Source: Leptoclinus maculatus (Eukaryota; Chordata; Actinopteri; Perciformes; Stichaeidae). From it: a stretch of DNA of 64,000 nt. Positions 13,701-23,028 of this stretch are shown here, in pieces; position 1 is the stretch's first letter; every line of letters begins with the position of its first letter. The DNA lies in contig JAVDOI010000020.1 of assembly GCA_032191485.1 (NCBI GenBank), positions 2,134,611-2,198,610 on the forward strand. Reading direction: 5' to 3'. Below the pieces are notes generated by a model that made no database searches, was not told the origin of the DNA, and saw nothing but the letters and a program-made list of their open reading frames with translations. The translations under genes and the position numbers were made by a program.

Positions 13701-15531
13701 AGGGTATATTTTTATCATCAATATTTCATCAATTTTATATTATTTTGTCATAAATAAGAGAAATAGCAATAGTGATATTAAATATAAGTAAAATCACTTA
13801 ATTATTTAAAAAATATGAATAAATACGTAAATAAATAAAATTGAAAAGTAAAAATAAAATTGACTTTAAAATAAAAGGAAAAGCAGTAAAGGATAATAGA
13901 CAGGATTGACAATGCCATACTTTTACCCCTGTCCTAATTTATGATTTATTATTATGAGCAAGTTCCACTCACTAAAGAAGGCTGTAAGATATAAAAATAA
14001 TAACTGAACTTTATTTTTTAAATATTTTACCACAGGTGAGGGTCTTTATGTTGGGGTCTTGAATATCCACAGCAATATTAAGTGTTATATTAGTGTTAGA
14101 GATATCTTGTCAAATGGATATAGTGGTGGAAGAGGAAGGGTCAGAAGATTCCCACAATCTCTGGCAATCATAATCTCTTGACCTTGGGGTTTTCTAAGCA
14201 CATTTCATGGTAATCTGGTATGCAGTTATTGAGAATGTTAAAACAGCAGCTTTAATCCTTTCTATTTCCTCCGTCCTTTCCATCCTTTCTGTCTGTTCCA
14301 TCTGTCTCCAGGCGAGAGGTGGAGACCGAGCCAGATTCAGGATTTGAGACGTCGGACTGCTCTCAGTCTCAGATCAATGACTACAACAGCGTGGCTCAGT
14401 GTGGAGCGCTGTCTGACTCCAAGGGGCCGTTTGCTGCCTGCCATGCTACCCTGCCGCCTAAAACCTACCAGGAGTGAGTAGTCCGTGTGTGTGTGTGTTG
14501 AAACTGTCCTCTGGAGAGAGTTATGAGTTATAGTGCAGTTTAAATTGGTGCACAACACATGATACACTTCACATCCTTCCTTCAAATTGGAATCTGACTG
14601 TTGTGTGTGTTTGTCCCTCAGTGACTGTGTGTTTGACCTGTGTGCTGAGGATGGCAGTGCGGCGCTGCGTTGTGCCAGTTATGAGGCGTACGCTGCCGTC
14701 TGTCAGGAGGCCGGAGTCAAACTGGGATCCTGGCGGCAGCAGCTGGACTGTGGTAAGATGCTGAACAATGCAAAGAGTTTCACTGCATTCACATCATGTG
14801 GGAATAACGACAGTGGAGTGATTCTTGGAGGACTATGGAGGCCCACAGGGCACTTTATTAAAATTATGAACTTGAAAATGACATTACAGTCATTTAGCAG
14901 CCGCTTTTATCCAAAGCAACTTAGAACTCAGATTCTATCATACCGTAGGCACAGCTACGGGAGCAATTTTGGGGTTAAGTGTCTTGCTCAAGGACACATT
15001 GACATGCGACTAGTGGAGCCCGAGCCGGGGATCGAACCGCCAACCCTCTGATTGAAGGACGGCCCTGATCTCCACTTAGCCACAGTCGCCCAAAATGTCA
15101 TTCCACAATGGCGTTATAATTTTCCACACATGAATGTGTTATTTAGGTAAAAATTAAACGTCAAACAGCTTTTCCATTTTCAATTGATTGTCGCCATCTT
15201 GGATTACAGCCGTCACCATGTTTGTTTTGCAACCAATGAACGGCCATAATGACCATAACTTACTAAATGAACATCATGCTGTATTGAAGAAGACTTGAAA
15301 CTAGAGATTGAGACCATAAACTCATGTTTACAATGTTTACTGAGGTAATAAATCAAGAGAGAAGTAGAGTCATTTTCTCATAGACTTCTATACAATCAGA
15401 CTTCTCTTTGCAACCGGAGGAGTCGCCCCCTGCTGGTCAGTAGAGAGAATGCAAGTTTTAAGACACTTCCGAATTGGCTTCACTCTGCAGAACCGGAGGT
15501 TGCCACCTGGTTGTGACTTCTCTCTCTCTCC

Positions 15532-15564
<33 letters not shown>

Positions 15565-15794
15565 CCAGTCCTGTCCTGTGCTGCCAACAGCACCTACTCC
15601 ACCTGCATGTCACCTTGCCCCGCCTCCTGCGCCGACCTGGCGGCCCCCTCAGAGTGCGACGCCACCTCCTGCGTGGAGGGCTGCCAGTGTGCGGCGGGCT
15701 TCGTCATGAGCGAGGGCATCTGCGTGCCATACCCGCAGTGTGGCTGCACCTACCTCAACAGATACTACACCGTAAGAGGCCTTCTGGAGTTACA

Positions 15795-15889
<95 letters not shown>

Positions 15890-16956
15890 TGATCTCTTTC
15901 AACCCTCCACCTCACCTCTCTCCCTCCATTTCCCGCAGCTGAAGGAGAAGTTCGTGACTGAGGACTGTTCCCAGGTGTGTGAGTGCACCAGCACCGGCGC
16001 CGTGTGCCAGCCCAAGACCTGCCAGGGCGGTTTCGTCTGCACCATCTACGACTTCACACGGGACTGCTACAGAGGTGTGTGTTTGTGCTTCCGTGGAAAT
16101 AAAATGAATTCATCATCCACTCAATATCATTTCAGTGTAACCCCGATGGACTCAGCCCATATTTAGCCACCATGCAAGTCCTTCTCATGAACAACTAAAG
16201 AGGAATTATGGCAAAATCTGTGACGTTTTTTTTGTTTTTTTTAAATGTACACGTTTGCAAAACTGTCAAAAAACGTAATATTGTCTTGTTGTGTGTTGCA
16301 GCGAGTCCCTGCCTCAGCTACCCCTGTCTGAACGGAGGCAAATGTGATGAGGCCAGCAACAACACGTACAGCTGTCAGTGTGCGGAGGGCTTCGAGGGAA
16401 TGAACTGCGAGGTGGAGATAACACAGATAACCGGAGGACTGGGTACGTCTGTTTCACTCATCAGGGTCAAACTATGATATTTACATCAGACTTCTGCTGC
16501 ACTGTTAAAAAAACGTAAAATGTACTCATGGTAAGGTCGTGCTATCCAAAGATATTGACTCCATGATTAGATTTCATTGGCTTTTATCTGTTCTTGATGG
16601 AAAAAGAAAAACGAAGAGTGAAAGTGTGGGTTTAAAGTAATTGCTGTTCGTTACAGAAACCAAGTGGATCATCCTGATAGCGGTGTTGGTCGCAGTTGTC
16701 GTCATCGTCGTCATCATTGTGACCGCCGTCGCGTGCACTTGTCGACAAAAAACCAAGTGAGTCCCAGCTGATTGTGTTCTGTGCAAATATCAAAGCATTT
16801 GTGTGTGAGAGGATCAGGGCTACATGTAAAAAGTTTAATGTCAGAATATTTTCTTTTTTCTTACAACTTCGGCATTAATCTCACAATTCAGATTTCAAGA
16901 AAGAATTTTGAGAATAAAGTCAGAATTTTTGAAGTAAAATTTAAATTCTGAGAATA

Positions 16957-16999
<43 letters not shown>

Positions 17000-18217
17000 A
17001 TGACTGCTGACCGACATGTCCCAGCCGCTGTCCTCTACTAAACATAAACAAAATCCCCTCTCATCAAGGCCCAGATAAAAGTTTCATTTTCATTGCAGGT
17101 CACAAGTTTATGTAATTCAGAGGCAGCAGTCATCTCACAGTTGGTGAGAGAAAATTATAGTGTCATCACCTTTTTTTGGCGGGCATTTCTGGGAGCATGC
17201 TGTATCAGCACTGGGAAAGGGAGGGTGTGATTCCCTGACTGCTTTCACTCTACCGTCGCTATCTAAAACCACCGGCACTCTCTGCTGCTCGCACCGTGAC
17301 TCATCAATCCCGTTGCATTGTGACGTGCCTCACCTCGGTTCTTTCTGTCCGCAGGAATCACAAGAGTGAGGAGAGAAAGCTCAGCATGAAATCCACAAGT
17401 AAGAATGGTCATCATTGTTCATGGAGAATTAAGGAAACAGGAATAATACTCAGAACAGATCGCTGATCTCGGGACTACATTTAAAAAATAGACGACAACA
17501 TTTGAGTGTGACAACTCTGATCCCAGTTTATAAGAGTTAGAACCACCTTTAGGTCAGCTTACATGCTGACTCAACAGCAAATTCACTGTTACTCACAATG
17601 AATCCACAGAATTTGTGGTGTTTTTGGTATTTTTCAACCTATTTTCCCATATTTATGTGTCTAAGTGACTAATAGGGACAACAGCAACCGAAGGAAAAAG
17701 GTTTTATTTCTCTGTAGAATTCTATCAAGACACTTAGAAAATGTTTTGAATATAAAATATGAATACAAACTAAATATAATCAAAAATGGACCCCATAGTA
17801 ATAGACTGAGCTAATAGCATTAGAGGCTGACTCGTATATGTATTAAAGGCTGCATTGACCCCTTTGCATCTTAATTCAATTTCATTCTCATTTACTTTTT
17901 ATATTGATTTAATTTTCAGCGTTATCCTCGACAGTGTGTCCTTTGTTCAACTGTTACTACACGGCCCCAGTTGACTCTTTAACAGCCATATAATAGGAGA
18001 AATTGTCAAAATAAATATTATGGGTGTTTGTAGCTAAAAGTATTTGCATTACTTTTAAAATCCTTAATCTCCTAATAATAATCTGAATGTCTGCAGACAG
18101 ATTCAAACTAACTTTCATTAGTTTTTCTCTAATATTTGTCCCTTTTTTTCTCTTACAGCTGTTCCCTATGCAAACATAGACGACGACGACAAAACGGACA
18201 AAGTGACTCGTATGTGA
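695..18217 (+). CDS. zan-like: Zonadhesin-like multi-VWD membrane protein (3' part, 39 exons)
   Basis: Large secreted/membrane mucin-type protein. The 39 exons I placed all have GT-AG borders and consistent phases and sum to 5931 nt, i.e. 1976 codons plus TGA at 18215-18217. Order: partial VWD-C8-TIL-TILa module, four full modules each with a GDPHY motif, an EGF domain, a hydrophobic helix, and a basic/acidic tail of about 40 residues. Exon coordinates are given under the module entries. EGF plus transmembrane helix after VWD repeats is the layout of zonadhesin (ZAN); FCGBP has the same repeats but no EGF-TM end, and tectorin ends in a ZP domain. Mammalian zonadhesin is a sperm protein binding the egg coat; most teleost sperm lack an acrosome, so the role here is open. 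Neighbouring TRAPPC14 and GAL3ST4 match human 7q22.1, where ZAN also lies. The start is outside the window. Class of gene is sure; exact orthology is less so. Confidence 0.88.
1496..1707 (+). repeat. Intron with (CA)n at its 5' end and (TG)n at its 3' end
   Basis: This 212-nt intron of the zonadhesin-like gene starts GTAAGTCACTTCACTC and runs straight into (CA)n at about 1508-1536. It ends with (TG)n at about 1672-1703 followed by TTCAG at the acceptor. The two tracts are complementary in the transcript. Confidence 0.85.
1940..2300. repeat. Dispersed percomorph-type repeat in an intron
   Basis: The 1850-2681 intron contains a stretch with phrases typical of a widespread fish repeat: TTGTCCGTCTGTCCGTCC, CAGGAACGCCTTGGAAAC, AAAGGTCACTGTGACCTC, and an end near GGCGGAGGCGTAAAACCG. 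I recognise the type from other fish genomes but cannot name its class, and I saw no second copy in this window. Confidence 0.6.
3614..7926 (+). other. Module B: VWD-C8-TIL-TILa
   Basis: Exons 3614-3730, 4060-4184, 4645-4790, 5905-6048, 6334-6441, 7076-7245, 7356-7558, 7782-7926 (about residues 298-683). Starts with SGDPHYNTFD, the GDPH motif that in MUC2, MUC5AC and FCGBP is the site of autocatalytic Asp-Pro cleavage (established for those proteins, inferred here). The VWD front half is split by a phase-1 intron after an Asn-Ser-Thr glycosylation sequon. CGLCGDYDG is intact in exon 5905-6048. C8 is split between 6334-6441 and 7076-7245; TIL is 7356-7558. Confidence 0.9.
8164..10411 (+). other. 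Module C: VWD-C8-TIL-TILa
   Basis: Exons 8164-8411, 8621-8798, 8946-9054, 9146-9240, 9337-9513, 9968-10176, 10267-10411 (about residues 684-1070). GDPHYTTFD is near the start. Here the front half of VWD is one 248-nt exon, without the intron seen in modules B and D. The next intron falls immediately after CGMCG, splitting the motif from FNGNSKDD, a position not used in the other modules. C8 cysteines are complete; TIL spans 9968-10176. Confidence 0.9.
9646..9790. repeat. Degenerate short-period repeat (TTTCTCGTAAAT..CGACTTT)
   Basis: Intronic T-rich sequence made of imperfect units of roughly 30 nt containing TCTCGTAAAT and GACTTTA. Similar units occur at about 35580-35720 and, reversed, at about 16840-16955. 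This looks like a diverged simple or satellite-like repeat family scattered through the genome. Confidence 0.5.
10529..12568 (+). other. Module D: VWD-C8-TIL-TILa
   Basis: Exons 10529-10626, 10745-10891, 11041-11205, 11306-11433, 11551-11822, 11909-12117, 12424-12568 (about residues 1071-1458). AGDPHYYTFDG begins the module. The VWD front half is split by a phase-0 intron directly after YTLVE, a different place and phase from module B. CGMCGNYNHN is intact. C8 is carried by a single 272-nt exon, whereas the other modules split it. Several N-glycosylation sequons are visible, e.g. NNT in the C8 exon. Confidence 0.9.
13530..13900. repeat. AT-rich (AATA)n-like low-complexity stretch
   Basis: Within the 869-nt intron 13443-14311. 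Dominated by AATAAT, AATAAA and GATAAT steps with very little G or C. No splice site or open frame is seen in it. Confidence 0.8.
14877..15091 (-). mobile_element. tRNA-derived SINE, copy 1
   Basis: Read on the minus strand, the element begins GGGCGACTGTGGCTAAGTGG (A-box-like) and has GGCGGTTCGATCCCC (B box) about 50 nt later. A conserved body follows (TGTCCTTGAGCAAGACACTT..CCGTAGCTGTGCCTACGG), then a tail GGATAAAAGCGGCTGCTAAA resembling L2-type LINE ends. Flanks AAAATGACATT (14876-14886) and AAAATGTCATT (15093-15103) look like an 11-nt target duplication with one change. It lies in the intron 14753-15568 of the zonadhesin-like gene. The tRNA-like head is too diverged to be a tRNA gene. Confidence 0.75.
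15190..15511. repeat. Dispersed repeat family R1, copy 1
   Basis: Next to the SINE in the same intron. Diagnostic phrases are GAACATCATGCTGTATTGAA, AAACTCATGTTTACAA, TAGACTTCTATACAATCAGA and GAGTCGCCCCCTGCTGG. The same string, nearly base for base, occurs reversed at 60038-60266, and a shorter direct match at about 49320-49452. The family is common in fish introns and 3' UTRs; its transposon class is not clear from sequence. Confidence 0.7.
15799..15888 (+). repeat. (TG)n microsatellite, about 90 nt
   Basis: Uninterrupted TG repeat filling over half of the 167-nt intron 15772-15938 between the TIL and TILa exons of module E. The acceptor TCCCGCAG follows about 50 nt later. Confidence 0.95.
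16302..18217 (+). other. EGF domain, transmembrane helix and cytoplasmic tail
   Basis: Exons 16302-16442 (EGF, six cysteines, pattern PCLNGGKC..CQCAEGFEGMNC), 16657-16756 (hydrophobic helix, runs of Ile/Val/Ala after KW, ending in CTCRQK), 17355-17398 and 18159-18217. The EGF exon has phase 1 at both ends, so it is a movable symmetric exon. The tail is about 40 residues, first basic and then acidic (IDDDDK), ending VTRM; the terminal T-R-M could be a loose class I PDZ ligand. Two cysteines at the inner membrane edge could be lipidated. These tail functions are inference only. Confidence 0.88.
16961..16999 (+). repeat. (GT)n microsatellite
   Basis: About 19 GT units in the intron between the transmembrane exon and the next exon, just after a short block of the TTCTGAGAATAAAGT-type repeat. 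Confidence 0.9.
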
Positions 18218-19980
18218 TGACAAACCGTAGCCTGAATGTAACAAACGCCTGCAACGTGACCCGTGTGTCCTGAGGCTTCTTCAGCAGGCCTCCTGAGAAG
18301 AACAAAACTCCGTCAGGAATGAAGGAAGTCGTGTGAGAGTTGTGAATATTATTGAAATTGTTCATATGCCCGTGTTTTGCTTTCTTAACTTATGCTTTTG
18401 AATATGTAATTTTAGTCCGATGTGCATGTTAAATTAACAGAAAAGTGGAAATCTCTGTGTGTATGTGTGTGTGCCTTTAAGTGTTTGTGTATTTATGGAA
18501 TGAAATGCATACAAAAAAAAGAGAAAATGTTTGTCTTTGTTTCATTCTTACAGATTATATGGATTTTTTACCATGTATCCATATTCTGCATCTGGTTTAT
18601 CTTATACGTAGTTTCATTCTTTACTGGACTTCCTCTGAAATCCAGTGAGAGCTCACACAACCATTACTGGTCTGTAGAGAGAACGTTCATTAGAACACAT
18701 CAAATAGCTGCTGTCATAGCCAGTAAGACGAGTTCAACCACAGCGGGACATCACAATCCCCCACATGAGCCCTGGACATCTAGAAGACACTGAAGGACAT
18801 TGCACATTGCATTTAAATTTCTTGTGCAGGGTCAGAATTTAAAAACAATACATGAAAATACTCGCACTTGTTACCTTTGACAGAAATGTCCCCAAAGTGC
18901 TATAAAAATACCATGTAGAAATTTAGTTTTACACTTTTACTGACTTAAATGTTTTAAACAACTTCTGTCCTGATCATTACCACCAAATATTCATTCATTT
19001 TTTTAAATGTAATCCTTATGCGTTTGTTTACATAATGCCACTGTTGTTTTTTATTAAAACAAAACGCAAAAATATAATTATTTTTCATATACTGAATGCT
19101 AGGGTTTTTAATATCTTTTTTCAAAGTCTGGGGTATGTCAATGATTAGCAACAACATTGATTCTATGCTGTTACTGTGGGATAAAGAATCGTGGTCCTAA
19201 TGGGTTTAATTTGACTAGTTTGGTCCTTAAGGGTCAGAGTGTCTGTATACTATAGACTCATTATCAGAGCTGAGGTTGACCGTCCAAACCTCACACCAAA
19301 ATGTATGCCATCTACATTAACACAGCCAAAATAATCAAAACAATGACAATCAAAAATGAGGCATAAGCACGAGGGTTAAAGGGCCGGTAACACGTACTGT
19401 GAGACATTAAGGGGGATCAGTGTTCAAAATCCAATTTAAATAAAAGTCTAAATATCAAAATACACTTAAAGAACTGAATGTAAAAGTACTCATTGTGCAG
19501 AATGGTACATTTTTCTAATAACGTAAATTATATTATTGGATTATAATCATTAATAGATTAATATAAGTATCACTTTAATGTTGCAGCTGGTAACGGTGGA
19601 ACTCATTTGAATTACTTCACATTCTGCTGGGCAGCTTCATTTATGCGCCGATACATTTTTGTATTAATAATATGAAACTGTAAATTAACAGAATTTATCA
19701 AATAAATATAGTTCAGTAAAAAGCACAATATCTACGTCTGAGATGTAGTGGAGCAAAAGCATAGAGTAGCAGAAAATACAAATACTCAAGTATTGAGTAC
19801 ACATACTTCCACCACTGATTGACTGATTGAAACTCTATTGCTTTCTGTTAATATTTGTAAAAATGGTGATGAAAGACGTTTTGTAATACACTCAGACTCA
19901 TCAAATAGCCAACATACTTGTGAAACTATGAAACTAATGACTTTGAATCAGCAACAACATACCAATAAATATCAAACAGA
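18218..19980 (+). other. 3' UTR and intergenic gap between convergent genes
   Basis: Follows the stop codon of the zonadhesin-like gene. AT-rich with no convincing open frame. AATAAA is seen near 19437 and 19690, and a variant ATTAAA near 19053, but none stands out as the polyadenylation site. The gene converges here with TRAPPC14, which ends from the other side near 19990. Confidence 0.5.
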
Positions 19981-19984
19981 CCAA

Positions 19985-20008
19985 CACATCACCCAGCAAC
20001 ACTTTATT
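19985..20008 (-). terminator. Probable polyadenylation site of TRAPPC14
   Basis: On the minus strand AATAAA lies at 20008-20003, followed within 15-35 nt by the GT-rich stretch GTGTTGCTGGGTGATGTG and TTGGTCTGTTTG. That is the classical signal plus downstream-element arrangement. It would give TRAPPC14 a 3' UTR of about 3 kb (roughly 19990-23028). Inference from motif only. Confidence 0.5.
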
Positions 20009-23000
20009 TGCCATCAAAGTGGGCAGAAGACCGAAAGACTCCAGACATGTCACACAACAATGAGCTTCCTCGCACACTGACCGTGTGTGGCTCCCTGACG
20101 GCTCGAATGTTTGAAAGGAGGTTCCACACCGAGGAACGGAATGAAAGGCACATTCAGACAAAGAACAGCAGCAGCTGTGTTCAGCCAGACTCAGTAGAAG
20201 GCGACTCATTCTGCCATTACAAATCCAGTGTACACACACAAGTCTCACTTGTACAATTACACACGTTTACTCCAGCAATTCAAGATTGTGATGTTCAGTG
20301 TCGCTACACACATACAGGGGTCAATAACATGTCTGTAATGTGTCGTTGCTTTAACACTGGGATGGCACCATACGGACATTCACCTAAAAAAAAAAAGAAA
20401 TTACAAAAATATCTGCCGAGTTACAGACGTCTCTTTCCTAATACAAGTCAATGGGAAAATGGGCGTCACATGACCCGGACGTTGTAATTCCACCGTTTGG
20501 CCGCTGTGTCAAATTTGCTTCAAAGCCCAGCGCTCTTCCTTAGAAGATCCTATGACTTTATATTGACCCCTTGACCCTTTGTCCGGTGCCACCACCATCT
20601 CAAAGTCCACCCCCCCCCCCCAGCCATACCAACACTTTGGTCCACGACAAATCAAAGTACAACATCTGTCAACAGTCAAACAATTCAAGTTTCCTATAGT
20701 ACATGAATATTTACTCTTCTGTCAGTTTTCCAGTCATTGATATTTAACACACAAGGAAATTAATCTGGAAATGAACAAATAAATGAACAAATAAATAAAC
20801 TCAAAGAACAAAAAACACATTTGACACAGTTCTATCCTGGAAACACCCGAAGAAATGAATCATTCTGTTGTAATCATCAGTCTTATTTGAAAGCTTTAAT
20901 GGCTCCTCAATGAAATGCTATGAACATGGATTTCAGAAATGTAGAAGAACGTGAACGTAAACACAGAGCGCTGGCTCTAAAGCAGCATTAATCCGATAAC
21001 AAGCTCTCGTAGCAGATGAACCCGGTTTCCACCACAGACGTGAGATGTGAGAGGAGGCTCACGATACTCATTATACTCATTATACACGCCACATTGTTCT
21101 GGTTTAAATTCTGGACAACGCTGTGAAGGGTTGTCGGACCATGGAGTGTATACGAGGGGTCTAATAAAAGACAAAAACATCAATTTAAAACCTGAACATT
21201 AACAATAAATAGACATTAAGACGAGTACATTTATATTCAGCCAGTGTAAAGACTACCGAAATGGGACTGGATCACGGTCATTCAAACGTTATCCTCTAGA
21301 AATAGACCAATTTTGTAAACTTCAAGCTATTAATATTCATTGTAATTACCAACACATTTCCCTCACTAGCAAATAAGCAGAAGCCCGAACCGTTCCGGAT
21401 TGACAGATTATTGACAATGAAACCTAAAAGCTGGTACTTGTTGAGAGGATTTGTGTTGAACAGAGAATAAAGAGGTTGTTGTCAAAACCAACCAGAATTA
21501 AACTTCTGTGTCATATTATTTAAAGGAGCACTGAGGGAACTCCCCCATTTGCCGTCGTACCCAGAATCAGATTTATTAGATCCATATAAATTTTACATCT
21601 GTATGTTAAAGCACAGAAATAATTTTAAAACACATTTAGCTCAGCTGCTAGCCTAGCTCTGTCTTCGTGACATGTTGTATCATGTTTATTGAATAGCTGT
21701 AGCAGTTATTGTTGGAACTAAATGTTGACCAACAATGTCTGAGTCACAACCAAAGGGTTAAATTAGTATCACTATGAATATCACAGTTAATGTGAATTTA
21801 GGATGAACCTTGCTCACCAAGCAAGGTGGCATTAGCGTTAGCCGTTATGTTTGCTATGCTAACGGTACCCACTTTTCTTCTTTGGGACGGTTACGAGTTC
21901 TGTGTTTTCAGAGACAGCTAGGCCAGCAGCTTTCTCTAATCTAACTGATGGTTTGAAGCGTACTTCACAAAATGTTGGATCCGTCCATCTTTAGCGGTGC
22001 TCCCAGGCCTGGCACAAGCAGGCAATCTGGGGTTTCCCGATTATACCCTCCATCAAACTTAACTATAAATATCAACAAAGACATAAGAAGGCTATGAAAA
22101 CAACCCACTGAGTAAAATGGAATGTAGGCTAAAAGGAAGTGTAAGAACAAGAATTGAAATAATGAACCAATGAAATGAAGAATTGTTGTGGCCAGCAGCA
22201 TCGCTCCATCACCTTCCTCTCTCCTCCTCCTCCTCCTCCTCCTCTCCCACCAATCACCGATCCTCTCTGCTCGTCCGTCCATCTCTCCATCCACCATCCT
22301 GTCGTCTTTAGGCAGAGGATCAGGCTCTGGCGGCGAAACAGATGGACCAAACACGGTGCGTCTTCAGTCAAAGCCTTCCTCTCCAGGTCATCTGAGGAGA
22401 AGCAGTTTTCAGTCCAGGAGTCACGAGCAATATGCATTTCTGAGACATATCGACATGAGTCCGAGTGTAAGTTTAACTCATTCAGACGCCTGCAGCTGCT
22501 TGGTTGGCTTTTAAACAGTCCCAATATGAACAAAAGCCCATTTCACACAAATGATTTCCAGCATAACTGAGCGTTCTACACATGTATGAGAATGTGCAAG
22601 AGAGAACTGCTTGTTCATTGTCACACAAATCTGACCACTGGCATATAGGGCTGTGTATCTTTGGGAATGTTTCAATGCTAGAGGCGATAGGACGCCGTAG
22701 TCCCGTCGCCTCGTCTTAGTTTACAAGACAGTTGAAGTTACACGACCCTTGAGTTTCTGAATTGGCATTGTTTTTTAAGCTCCATCCCGTTTCTCCTTAT
22801 GGAAATGTGTTGGTCCGTTGCAGTACGTTTAGGTATGTACTATACTACTTATTAAGGTTTCATACATATAATCCAGATCCAGAACTTTTGTTTTACAGAA
22901 GCTTAACCAATCTCAACGCACTCCTCCATACTTTGAGTAGACTCACGAAATGTAAAGAAATACCACTGGTCATTTTATATTGTAACAGAGACGTCATAAT

Positions 23001-23028
23001 AGGATTTAAAAGCGTTAAAGCTGTTTTC
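20009..23028 (-). other. trappc14: Probable long 3' UTR of TRAPPC14
   Basis: About 3 kb between the TRAPPC14 stop codon and the polyadenylation signal. No coding pattern was found on either strand; the open frames near 22.2 kb come from a (TCC)n tract at about 22211-22247. A C-tract lies at 20610-20621. It could instead be intergenic if an earlier signal is used. Confidence 0.4.

Larger units (their letters stand above)
12673..16074 (+). other. Module E: VWD-C8-TIL-TILa with missing VWD cysteines
   Basis: Exons 12673-12920, 13011-13140, 13241-13442, 14312-14473, 14622-14752, 15569-15771, 15939-16074 (about residues 1459-1862). AGDPHYRTFDG is kept, but the two cysteines found just downstream in modules B-D (GTCTYTL..TC pattern) are absent: this module reads GPYTYVLAQGHN. 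The CGLC motif is RGLCGNYDG, so its first cysteine is arginine. C8 keeps eight cysteines. The VWD intron lies at GKSRG, upstream of the motif, unlike the other modules. The open frame and normal splice sites argue that this is a functional, diverged domain. Confidence 0.88.

Noticed and set aside
15020..15091. tRNA gene on the minus strand (A-box and B-box-like sequence)
   Set aside because: The head is diverged, cannot be folded into a full cloverleaf by eye, and is followed by a SINE body and tail repeated at 62.3-62.6 kb.
695..18217. Assignment of the first gene to FCGBP, VWF, gel-forming mucin or tectorin
   Set aside because: EGF followed by a transmembrane helix and short tail fits zonadhesin; FCGBP and mucins lack it and tectorin has a ZP domain. 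Lineage-specific naming in fish remains possible.
22175..22570. Overlapping frames near 22.2 kb as coding
   Set aside because: They arise from a (TCC)n tract, are open on both strands, and lie in the likely TRAPPC14 3' UTR.
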